19,946 bases of DNA from contig JAHBMJ010005856.1 of assembly GCA_018398765.1 (NCBI GenBank), positions 83,019-102,964 on the forward strand. The letters run 5' to 3'. The notes under the pieces are model-generated. The model saw only the letters and a list, made by a program, of their open reading frames with translations. It was not told the DNA's origin and ran no database searches. This DNA comes from Chromera velia. Its lineage: Eukaryota > Sar > Chromeraceae. Made by a program: the position numbers and the translations under genes. The number at the start of each line of letters is the position of its first letter. The stretch's first letter is position 1. Of the stretch, positions 8,165 through 17,307 are shown one piece after another.

Positions 8165-10306
8165 TTGCTATCTGGAGGAGAAAGAAAAAAGCTGTCTCAG
8201 CTAGGAAAGCCTCCCGTCCTTCTCTATGTGAGTTTTCGAATCATTGGGCGGGGGTGTTTGAAGATAAAAATGAAGAGCCTCTCCCTTCTGCCCTCCTACC
8301 TGCCCCTTCTCCTTAAAGTTTCCACCCTTCTATTTTGTCCCTCTCTTTCCATCAAATCTCCTCTGCTCTAAAGAATATGAATAGAAAGAAAGCCTCCGGC
8401 CTTGAAGGAATCTCCCCCACTCAGCTTGACCTTTGTTTTACGCACTCGGTGCTCTCTCGTTTTTTACTTTTTATTTTGTTTAATTGTATGCATATCTTTG
8501 CTTGCTGGCCTCCCTCCTGGAATGTGCTGCGTATCTGCCCTGTCCCTAAAAGCCCTGCCTCTCCTTCTCCCAATGAATAGAGGCCTAATATTCACATTAT
8601 CAACCCTTTCGCAAAACTTTTTAATTTGCTAATGGACGGCCGTATGCGTTCTCAAGTTGAGCTTGACATCAGGCAGTTAGATTTTAGACAAAGGGTGGGA
8701 ATGAGGAAAGGGGTAGGCGCGCTTGTCTCTGCCATTCTCTCCTCTAAAAAGAAAAAGAAAGCTGTTCTGCTGGCAGGCTTTGTTGATTTTTCCAAAGCCT
8801 TCGACACTGTGCCGAGAGGTAAGCTAATTCAGAAACTGAGAAGAGAAGGTGTGTGTGAGGCAGATATGTGCATGATCTGTAAAATGTACAGGGAGGTCTG
8901 GGGAAAGATAGACGGGGACTTTTTGCGTTTTCGGGAGGGCGCTGGGGTAAAACAAGGTGATACTCTCTCTCCTATTCTCTTTTTTGTCTATATCAATGAC
9001 CCTAGTCAATGACTTTCCCTGTATGTGTTCAGTTAGTAAGAACGAGGGGGCTATAGACAGAGAAGCAGTAGGAGCAGGATGGTCAGACAACGGAATGGGG
9101 GAAGGCAGCGATAAAGAGCCCGAGAAAGAGCCCAAACCTGTCCTCCTTGACAACTGTATCTTAGGCAGTCTAAGGTATGTGGATGATCTCTGTTTCCTTG
9201 CTCATTCCGTCTTGGATCTGCAAAAGAAGTTCTCAGCCTTGGAAGGGTATTGTAAGGAATGAGGATTGACTGTGAACTTAAAAAAAATGAAAATTTTGCG
9301 TCTGTCTGCCTTGGTTTTACCAGTGGGGCAGAGTTGTGTATGATGGGAGGGAAGTTGAATGGACATCCGAATACAAATATCTGGGGTATGTTTTCTTTGA
9401 AGGGGGATACTTGAACAAGATAATTGAGTCCCGTATTGCTTCTGCTTCGTAAGCTCTGAAAGGGGTAATTGGGTTGATTACAAGCATAGGCCCGCTCAGC
9501 ATTGACGCACAGGTAACAGTTTTTAAAGCCTGCTGGACCCCTGTAGCGCTTTACTGCCTTGAATGTCTGCCAGTGCGGGATATAGACCTGCTTACTCTTG
9601 ATACTTTGCAGCTTCGGTTTGCCCATTGGTGTGGTTATTTGTCTGTTTGCAGCCTCCACCTGCCCTGAGGCTCTCTTTGCATCCTTGGTCTTCTTCCTTG
9701 CAAAGCCTTTGTCTACTCTTGTGTAGTTGACTGGTGGTACTCTCTTTCTATCACAACACACACTATTCCTGCAGCCATGTTGTATGCCTGGAAGAATAAC
9801 TGCTACCAACGATTCATAAGGTCTATAGACAGGCTCCTTCGTTGGGCTGATTTGATTTCTGTCTACTCGCTGAGGGTTGAGCCCGATCTGTCTTCCCAAC
9901 GCGGGCAGAATGATCGCTAGAATAATCGTAGAGCATAAGGCACTGGCTCACTTTTCTTCAAGGGCAAGGTGAGACAGACAGTTGCAAAGGAATGCATGAA
10001 GCCTTCTGAGGATGATAGGCAATCTTCTTCTCACTTTCCCCTCCTTGCTAGACCTACCCGTCTGCAGCGCGACTTCCCATCTTCCTGCCGTATGTTTCTT
10101 TTTTTTCTGTGCAGCAAGTCGTCCTCTGGTGTTCCTTCTGTCTCTGCCCTTCCCCGTTCTGCCCTGTCGGTTACGGATGGCTCGATCTCTTCTTTTTTGT
10201 GCATACTGACATACAACCTGATAGGCGGGCAAGGTGGGCTGCCTGTTGGTTGCTCTGATAGAAAGCTGTGCACCTATGAATTAAGCCTGCTGCCGGTGTG
10301 TAGATG
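8165..10306 (+). pseudogene. LINE reverse transcriptase ORF2 relic, copy 3
   Basis: Blocks in order: SNHWAGVFED (pre-RT); MNRKKASGLEGISPTQLDLC; WNVLRICPVPK; LAGFVDFSKAFDTVPRGKL (motif A, catalytic Asp kept); EGAGVKQGDTLSPILF (motif B); LRYVDDLCFLAHS (motif C, YVDD); LTVNLKKMKILRL; EYKYLGYVFFEGG; LDTLQLRFAHW. Stops interrupt it at TAA 8314-8316, TAG 8578-8580 (where copy 2 has the Trp of NEWRP, so probably TGG to TAG), TGA 9260-9262 and TAA 9450-9452. A 13-bp duplication at 8993-9013 shifts the frame between motifs B and C, and further shifts lie near 9330 and 9730. Its C-terminal blocks (HFPLLARPTRLQRDFPS) align with copy 2 but are hard to follow past about 10,300. Confidence 0.85.
8993..9013. 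repeat. 13-bp tandem duplication breaking RT between motifs B and C
   Basis: TCAATGAC is present at 8993-9000 and 9006-9013 (period 13). The frame before it reads FVYINDPSQ and then a stop; the frame after it reads NDFPCMCSVS and leads into YVDD. The two frames differ by exactly the shift a 13-base insertion would cause. Confidence 0.9.
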
Positions 10307-10654
10307 ATTGTAGATGATTTTATTTATTGGCTCTCTGTCTGCCCCCGATGGACTGCCGAACAAGGTTTTTTGCAGTGTTTGGCATTAATTTAATCAGACT
10401 GCTTCATTCATTATGACTCACCCTTTGCATCCGCCTCCTTTTCTGATCTGGAGGTTCGCAAGTTCATCATATCGCTCTTACGCTGAGCCTCTCAACCTTC
10501 TCTCCTTTTTATCATTTCTCATCATATTGTAGTAAATAATTGATTAGATTAAGTTTAAATAACTGTTATCCACTTATAGCTTGCAGCTGGTACAATTGAA
10601 CAGACCCATGCATGTATGCGCCGCCCAGGAGTTCTAACTCTACCTAGGGTTTGG

Positions 10655-10683
10655 CATCAATCAATCAATCAATCAATCAATCA
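10655..10683 (+). repeat. TCAA-type tandem tail of LINE copy 3
   Basis: About seven ATCA/TCAA units follow a short perfect inverted repeat (GAGTTCTAACTC at 10629-10640). The position and sequence fit a LINE 3' terminus with a stem-loop before the tail. Confidence 0.8.
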
Positions 10684-11298
10684 GTCCTATCAGTCTCTCC
10701 TGTCCTTCGGTAAGACCAAAGATCAACTTTGTACGTAGGGCACGATCTATTTTCAAGGCAGTGAAATTATCAGTAAAAAACTGGACAGAAAAAAGAAAGA
10801 GAAAGAAAAGAGAAGAGATAAAAAAAAGATGAGAAAGAGAAAAACAGAGAGACCACCCAAAAAAACTGTATCCACGCTTTGCGGATACAAGCGCTCCGCC
10901 CTCCAACACCCATGCGAGCTCAAGCACGTCTCCCCCCACGCATTTCATATTTCTCTCTCTGTTACATTTGAGCTCTAAACCCACCCGAACCCACCCCATA
11001 CACTCAAACAGAGAAAAACAGGAAACAACCATCTAGAGGCAATTGGATCAAGACTTTACCGTTTACGAAGGCAATCTGAAATTGCTTGTGCGCCGGCAAC
11101 AGGGTGTTTCTCGAGAAGGAGTATGAAAATCTCTCTTACTTTCTTTTCGTTCTCGCATACCGCCCGTCTTAATCACTATCACTATCACTATCATGTGGAT
11201 GTTATCACTATCAGAGAATGAATTTAGCACTTTAAATATCATATGTTTTGCATTAATTAATTTAATATGATTTACAGCTAGTTTTTTGTTAATAAAAT
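10684..11298. other. Intergenic stretch without a supported gene
   Basis: A purine-rich run lies at 10780-10850 and TATCAC-type short repeats at 11171-11215. The long minus-strand frame at 10673-11032 is translated mainly from the purine run and from low-complexity DNA, and I do not call it. AT-rich DNA at 11216-11300 abuts the end of the Gag relic. Confidence 0.55.
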
Positions 11299-11303
11299 TA
11301 TTA

Positions 11304-12057
11304 CTCAGTCATGGTTGGTTCTGATTCAACTTTAAATTTGAAAGTCTCTGCTTTCTTGACGATCTTATCGAGAGAAACGTAGGTTTTCGTGGCAAGGACA
11401 GTGCTGACCGTCTCATTGAAAATGCCGTTCTTGAACTTTCTTATGACTTTCGGCTCATTCTTGCTCACACGTGCCTGACAACATAGTGCTGCCACATGCT
11501 GCCACGCGTTCTGCGTACTCATAAATTGTCTCTCCCACGGGGACGTCCTGGACGAGGTTGTCCAGAAAGTCCTCTGCCGCATCCTTTTCGGCCTCGGTGA
11601 TACCGAACTGGGCCTCGATGCACGCATGGAGGTTCTCGATGGTCTTTGGTGTCTTGACCTTCTCTTCCATCTCAGAAGTCCACCATGTGAGGGCTGTGCC
11701 TCTCATGGCTTTCCTAAAGTAGTAGACAGCAAGCCTTAGGTTGAGATCCCACTTGTGGGCGACACAGTCGGCCTTGAAGGTGGACCAGAACTCGTTGGCC
11801 TTGTTCCGCTCTCCCGAGAACGTGAAGGTGTCGGCCTTTATGGTGCATGGGGTTAGGAAGGTTGAGCCTGGCAGTACCAAAGTTGTCTGTGCGGCCCCTC
11901 TTCGGTGCGGGCTCTGTGTGGTCGATCTTCGGGGGCACGTTATGGGTGCTCCTGTATTCAGCCTCCTCAGCCGCGTTTTCTGCACGTCTGCAGGCACAAT
12001 GCAAAGCCGAGTCTCAATCAGTGTGCAACACTTGAAGTTCGGATGACAGACAGACAC
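11304..12057 (-). pseudogene. Retrotransposon Gag pseudogene (Retrotrans_gag-like)
   Basis: The Gag core reads TFTFSGERNKANEFWSTFKA, KAMRGTALTWWTSEMEEK (the conserved lrGxAxxWW block), LVQDVPVGETIYEYAERV and FKNGIFNETVSTVL. This order fits the capsid part of retrotransposon Gag proteins. At least two frame breaks are visible. A more natural N-terminal part (EEAEYRSTHNVPPKIDHTEP) lies in a different frame and joins the core near 11,840. A 10-bp tandem duplication at 11487-11506 shifts the frame after the YAERVAA block. The protein ends at a TGA/TAA cluster near 11,300 with no zinc knuckle, so the C-terminus is missing. It cannot be functional as it stands. Confidence 0.7.
11487..11506. repeat. 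10-bp tandem duplication inside Gag
   Basis: TGCTGCCACA (11487-11496) is followed at once by TGCTGCCACG (11497-11506). On the coding (minus) strand it duplicates the codons around VAA and moves the frame by one. Frames on either side read continuous Gag-like protein. Confidence 0.9.
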
Positions 12058-12980
12058 TTTAATAAAATTGATGCGCTTGCTTACCTAAAATTGACTGACA
12101 GACAAGGCCGACTTCCAGGTAAGAACCGGTTGAGCGTTGAGACTGAATTGGACTTCATGCAGCAGTAACTGGTTATCCTTTTTTCTTGCTTGCACACAAA
12201 AAAGTCGAAAAAACACACAAAAAATACGAAAAAATGCATAAAAAAATCAAAACAGTACTGTCGTAAATCAGATTTATTCCGATCGATCGGAAAAAAGCCC
12301 TGCCCTTCATTCGATCTCAGCTGATCTTTCAGACTCCTCGCTTCTTTCGAAGGTCTCAGTCACGGGCAGGTACGGTGAGAAGCATGCAATAAAATGACAC
12401 ATGCACGCACGTCAATTTCTATGCGAGAGATCGAAGTGGATCGAAGAAGGAGACACAGGAAGGAAGACGGCAGAGAGACTGACCACCGCACAGTTTCGCA
12501 GTGTGAGCAGGTGAGAGGTCTCATGAACCCCTCCCTGCAGGGACCCCCCGCTCCCCGTGACATGGAAGGCGTACTCACAGTGATCTCCGAGACACCACCG
12601 CATGTCCTGCGTGCACGACGCAGAAAGAATGGAAGGCCGGTCGGCACATCATGCAAACGTGCGTTCGTTTAAGGGAATGGAGGAGCAGACGTGCGGACTG
12701 GCGGGGGATGGTCGAGTAGGATGGAAGAAAAACGAGAAAGATCGATGCTCTCATACAGCCTGTCAGTGGTCAAGCACCGCATGCAGGACAGAGAAAAACA
12801 TAAATGAAAGAAACGGAGTCAGGAAAAGGAGTCAGGCGAACGACATGTCACAGCCTGAAAAGGAAAATGCATCTGGCCCAAATTCACCACCAAAGGCTTT
12901 AATTCTACATCATAGCATATATGCATCATTGATTGTTTCCATCAACCCGTCAATGTTCGTTTAATTCCACTTTGTCGGGC
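12058..12980. other. Stretch between the Gag relic and the minus-strand host gene
   Basis: An A/T-rich part with repeated AAAAAA-C patterns (12180-12260) may be decayed element leader. A plus-strand frame at 12394-12672 has balanced composition (MREIEVDRRRR, MEGVLTVISETPPHVLRARR) and a GTGAGA donor at 12510, but no recognised domain, so I leave it as an uncalled open frame. The segment just below 12,981 is the expected 3' UTR of the minus-strand gene and contains AATTAAA-type poly(A)-like hexamers on that strand (near 12,963 and 12,902). Confidence 0.45.
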
Positions 12981-13707
12981 CTATAGCTTTCTCGTGTCCA
13001 TGTATTCGGCAGCCCTCAAGTCCCACAGCTTCTCCACACGCTGGTCCCCAAAAAGCATCTCATACAGCTTGAGAGGCACGGCCTGCGTCAGTCGGTACAG
13101 GCAGAAAGGCGAAGAAAGGGAGTGATAAGACAAGAAACGGACTTAAACGAATGTTCCACGCCCAATTGTTTGCGTGCATGTGCAAGGAAAAGTGCGGAAG
13201 GAGGCTCAGACGGAAAAAACAAAACTGTAGAGATTTTTTTCATGAATGAACACCAACAAGCACAACCACTTGTAGGAAAAGGATAGACACGTTGTCGTGC
13301 CAAATCTGCAATAATATTAGTACTGCTGGTGCACCTGCAAACTGTCGACAATTAAGTCTGGAAAGTAGACGGTTTTTGCACTCCTCATGCAGTCTTCTGC
13401 AAAGTAGATCACATACAGCTTCCTTCGTACAGTCTCATCTAGATCGTCAAAGCTTTCATCGAAAATCTTGGTGTCCAAAGACGTGTGTGTGCTGACCTGC
13501 TTGCACTCAGGGACAAGGCACTTCACGACGGATTTGCCCCGTTGAAGGTCTGAATCCACGTAGTCACCCCAACACTTCGAGTGGAGGGAGGACATGACCG
13601 TACGGGATCTGGATCATCTCCGTGTTTCAGATACAATCAAGAGGGGAGAATTAAGGAGAGAATTAAGCGAGGAAGAGGGCAGGGAACGAGAAAGAACATG
13701 CGACAAG

Positions 13708-13745
<38 letters not shown>

Positions 13746-14613
13746 ACTCTCCTTCTCTGACTCTCGCTTCTCTTTTCCATTAGCTGTTGAAGCAGAAAAG
13801 AAGAAGCAATTAAAGATCAAGCAGCAGACCAACATCCGTCTCCTCCAAACCCAACAACACTTTCTCTCCCTCACTGCCGGCTCTCACTCTCGCACACTTT
13901 TTTCTCGCCGAGTTTCAAGTGAAGTTACAGCTGGGCTTCTTGAAAGACATCCGAGGGGCATTTGCACATCTCCTGTTTATCATTGAAAGTGTGCATGCAT
14001 GCCAGGGCCATCTGTGCAAGCAATTAATTCCCTTTGCAGAAGGAGACGGCTGTGTGGAAATGAGAGTGCAGAAAGGGTGAATCTGCAAATGCATACATGC
14101 ATAGATGGAGGCGGACGAAGGTGAACAGACCTTTTCGTTTGGCGAGGACCGTTGTTGACGTTGCTGACTGTTCAAGTGCTGTGACCACCTGCAGGCAAGT
14201 ATGCATTTATGTATACGTCATTGCCTAGGTCATTGCATACATTGACAAAGAGCGGAGTACCAAAAAAAGCGAAAGACAGATTGAACTGACCGATGGCGGA
14301 ATTGTGTCAGCGAGGGAGGAAGCCGATTTTCCTTTCTCCAGGTGATGAATCAATGCATGGCAGGTCCAACATAAATAAACGCACTTCTCAAACTCACCTT
14401 CAAGCTCCTTTGAGAAGTATATATCTGAAAGTTTTTTCTTTCCCCCCTCCGTTGTGCAATCTTCATGATGGAAATGGTGCGTGACCATCTCCACAGCTGT
14501 TTGAATGTTTTCCCCCCCTCTTCTCCAGGACCTTCCAGGCAACACACAGATGTCCTGCTTAGCTGTCTCAGACTGTTTGCGTGTTGCAGCCGTGCGTCGC
14601 AGCACTGACACAC
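12981..14613 (-). CDS. Proposed six-exon host gene, function unknown
   Basis: Exons on the minus strand, 5' to 3': 14613-14398, 14188-14131, 14082-14048, 14011-13929, 13608-13335, 13082-12981. They join in phase and end at TAG 12981-12983. Signals include a strong donor AAG|GTGAGT at 14397 and acceptors TTGCCTGCAG, ATTTGCAG, TTGCACAG and GACGCAG. Sample peptides: ISIMKIAQRRGERKNFQIYT, VVTALEQSATSTTVLAKRK, FNDKQEMCKCPSDVFQEAQL, KCWGDYVDSDLQRGKSVVKC, FDESFDDLDETVRRKLYVIY, LKLYEMLFGDQRVEKLWDLR. The CWxxYxxxxLxxG...KCLxPxCKxV stretch resembles the RING1-to-IBR link of RBR ubiquitin ligases. No IBR or RING2 follows, so I do not assign that family. Exon 5 could end earlier at GTCAGC (13496), which fits the local donor rule better, and several donors (GTCTGT, GTCTCC, GTAACT, GTGCAC) do not fit it. 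The last two exons are the most secure. The real start is unknown. Confidence 0.45.
13711..13741. repeat. CT dinucleotide tract
   Basis: An uninterrupted CT run lies inside the proposed intron 13609-13928 of the minus-strand gene. On the plus strand it precedes a good acceptor-like sequence (TTTTCCATTAG at 13773-13783), so a plus-strand exon here cannot be excluded. Confidence 0.9.
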
Positions 14614-15158
14614 CTAGATTGAAAGATCGCCCCAGATCCATTCACAGACGGCTGAGAGGCATTGAGAACCTGTGTGTGAAATTGGAGTAACGTATATATA
14701 CAACTTATAAAATTGCCTCAATGAAGAAGACCCAAAACTTCTGTGCATCTGCTATATAGTGGCCTCCCGACAAAGGGTTAATTGTTGCATGTGTTGCTAC
14801 AACAGTTGCACGCAACAACAGTTGTTTACAATCAAGAGTATACGGTGGGGAATTTCTGTGCGCTCCCGCGTGCCTTCGTGCATGCACGCGTCCGCTTAGA
14901 CACACCACGACATAAATATATCATATACATGACATACCACGGCACCGCACGCGTCGCAGATCTTCGCATGAGAGAATGGCTTATGGGGATTATTGACCGC
15001 TTAAGAGTTCTTAAGAATCGGCAGTGAAAGTCAAGTGCTTCGTCTGGGATGGCCTCAGACACCAGAAAGAACGGAAGCTACACGCGGATCTGAAAATGAA
15101 ACAGGATCAGTCTGAATCAGTGTACCGATGATCTGAGTGATTTCCCGTTTGTCCACAG
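14614..15158. promoter_or_regulatory. Divergent intergenic region between the two host genes
   Basis: This region separates the proposed start of the minus-strand gene from the first visible exon of the plus-strand DTWD1-like gene, so upstream exons or a shared promoter are expected here. It contains a cluster of nested short inverted repeats at 14781-14832, for example TGTTGCTACAACA, GTTGCACGCAAC and AACAACAGTTGTT. At 14885-15060 both strands are open with natural-looking peptides (plus: ADLRMREWLMGIIDRLRVLK; minus: DEALDFHCRFLRTLKRSIIP), so a further exon of one gene is possible. I see no TATA box I would trust. Confidence 0.35.
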
Positions 15159-17266
15159 ACTGCGTGCGCACCCGGGGGATGGGCAGGAAAGACAAATCGA
15201 ATCGGCGAGAGGATGGAACTCCTCACCACCTACAGAAAGTTTTGAAACCCCCGAATGAGAGGGGTAGGGGGGGGAAGGGCCTGAAGGAGACGGGTGACTT
15301 GAAAGGAGGCAGCGAAGATTTGGACGCGGACGAGTCCTGCGCATTTATTGACTTTTCATCTCTGAAATTGACCAGCTTCGAGCCGCTCCTTCAGAGAAAG
15401 GAAAGGGAAAAGTGTGCAACCTGTGGAAAGACGCAAAAGTGAGCTTTGACCGTTGATAGACGGCAACTTTGCCTGCAGCATGGCTGTGTCTCCTCTGCCA
15501 AATCTCTGCCGCGCCGTCTATCTACTCTTCTCCTCACAGAAAGACCCTTCAGCTTTCGGTCTTTTCTCTTTTTGCACAGAAGAAGAAATAGAAGCCCTTC
15601 GCACGTGTCGCGTTGCGGCACTTACGCGACCGAAGTGGACCGCGTTCTCCATGTCACGTGGTTCGTTCGTCCCAACGCGTCTGTATGGACTCGACCCACT
15701 TGGCAGATGGGTTTTACAGCGTCTGCCCATTTTCGCCCATTTTCACTGTCACACCTGCTCCATTTCTCTTCTCCTTCTCTGCCCCAGCTTTCTGGAATGC
15801 CCGTGCATCCTCATATGACCCGAACGCTTCTTCTGGACTGTTTCCGTTGTCGAATGAGTGAATGAGTAAGTGAGTGAGTGACTGAGCTTCTGTACATGCG
15901 TGTGCGTTCAGATATTACTGCTACAGGTGCATGGCGCCCGTCGGAAGCACGGATGGCTTCCCCTCTGTTGACCTGCCCCTGAAAGTTCTCGTGTCAGCCA
16001 AGCAGTTACGAAGGGAGGGGGGGGGGGAATCGACAATTCAGGGAGGGGGAGGGGGGGATCAGACTGCGGCAGGGAGGGGATGGGAGGAGAGAGGAGGGGG
16101 GGAAGGAACGAAAAAGAAGAGAGCGATGGATGTTTCTGTTTGTCTCTTTGTGCCCGTCTCGGTAAAAGTCTTTTTATGTATGACCTTCTCTTCGTCCTCA
16201 CCTAATTCACGTCGTTTTTTTCTCTTCCATTTCCCCTGACAGTGTCCTATCTTCTCTCACGATTCACCCTTCTCTTCTCTCCGACCTCTTCCGACCTCCA
16301 TTCCTTTGAATTGATCAGAAGAAAACTTGCGATACGATGAATCTGTTGTGCTGTTGTCTTCTATGTTCTTCGCTTCTGCTCTTTTCCTCTTCTTTCATTT
16401 TTTCCTCTGTCGGAAACAGTTTGGACGCATTGACTCTTTTCCGTTCACCTTTGTACTTGCATTGTACACCTTCCCTGCCCCTTTTCCTGTTTCTGTCAGG
16501 CTGGGGAGGAGAGGGGGTGAAAGAATGAATCAACGATAAATTCTTGAATGATTGCTCCATCTGTCCTCCTTGCAGGATCAGACACCCAAAGGAAAAACCA
16601 GGAAAAAGCTCAGCAAGTCAGGCAGGCAGTCACGCAGATAAAAAAGGGATAAGGAAGCCGTCTCTGTCTGTCTGCAAGTCTGTCTGCTCTGTATTGTTTT
16701 TTTCTTGTTCTTTATTATTCTTCTTTCTTGTCTTGCGGAAGTGAAAAGTAGCGTGTGACTTCTTCCAAGTGACCACGTGAAAACTCATCGGGAGCGCAGA
16801 CGCAAGGGGCTCTCCGTCAGGCCCCCTTCCACGCTGTCTGTTTGTCGGTGGTTTCTTTGAGTGTCCGTATGATTTCGTTCGTTGTATGATTGAAAAGAAA
16901 AAGAGAAGCGATACAGTCTGTCCGACAAGAGAAGGGAGACGAAAGAACATCCATGCAGAATGTCGATCTGCCAAAGTTAGAAAAGGAATCAGCTTTCCGT
17001 CGAATGAGCAGAAGGTGATGAAAGAGTGAAATGCATGCTGTTTGGCATATGTCTTCACATCGGTGCGCGTGTGTGCGTGATTCTGTGTGATTGCGACTCG
17101 GTCCGTTGATCCCTCTTCTTTTCTCCCTGACGGAAAGAAACAATGCAGTCCCGATGCGAATTTTGGCACCTCGGCATGTTGAGATCCATGACTTTCCGGT
17201 CGGTGGGGGGATGGATCTCCCTCCTTCAGAATTACACCGTTAGATCACTTATTTACTTTCAACCTG

Positions 17267-17307
<41 letters not shown>

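Larger units (their letters stand above)
8165..10683 (+). mobile_element. Non-LTR retrotransposon (LINE) copy 3
   Basis: A plus-strand relic begins in the region just before the reverse transcriptase (CEFSNHWAGVFEDKNEE at about 8227-8280). It continues through RT and C-terminal blocks that match copy 2, and ends with a TCAA-type tandem tail (10655-10683). It is diverged from copy 2, so this looks like two insertions of related families rather than a recent tandem duplication. The 5' end and endonuclease are not seen. Confidence 0.8.
11299..12057 (-). mobile_element. LTR-type retrotransposon Gag fragment
   Basis: A minus-strand fragment carries only Gag sequence. I find no protease, reverse transcriptase or integrase, and no LTR or primer-binding site that I can point to on either side. 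It is a decayed partial copy, most like Ty3/Gypsy-type elements, whose Gag belongs to the Retrotrans_gag family. Confidence 0.65.

Noticed and set aside
9051-9899. Minus-strand 282-residue frame, long and stop-free
   Set aside because: It is antisense to LINE copy 3, whose plus-strand blocks (YVDDL, EYKYLG, LDTLQLRF) are clearly recognisable.
10673-11032. Minus-strand 119-residue frame
   Set aside because: About a third is translation of a purine-rich run and the rest has no motif or splice context.
11026-12168. Plus-strand frames over the Gag relic, including ALAYLKLTDRQGRLPG near 12,100
   Set aside because: Most are antisense to Gag. The last part looks natural and precedes a GTAAGA donor, but nothing else supports a plus-strand exon there.
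13594-13986. Plus-strand ATG frame MTVRDLDHLRVSDTIKRGEL and onward through the CT tract
   Set aside because: It overlaps the better-supported minus-strand exon start by two bases, runs through a CT microsatellite as Ser-Leu repeats, and has no donor to bridge it. It is not fully excluded.
13913-14079. Plus-strand open stretch LGFLKDIRGAFAHLLFIIES and onward
   Set aside because: It is antisense to two proposed minus-strand exons. There is no clear acceptor, and the frame ends at TGA beside a GTGAA sequence that fails the local donor rule.
15446-15890. Open plus-strand frames with natural-looking peptides (for example EEEIEALRTCRVAAL, LSGMPVHPHMTRTLLL) next to acceptor-like CAGs
   Set aside because: The KCATCGKTQK exon joins directly in phase to YYCYRC at 15912, matching the family, so this interval is intron 1.
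16617-16740. Exon starting at 16576 read in another frame, ending KKLSKSGRQSRR and a stop, as a gene C-terminus
   Set aside because: The frame HPKEKPGKSSA with donor GTCAGG at 16617 matches DTWD1 and continues into the PMRILAP exon.
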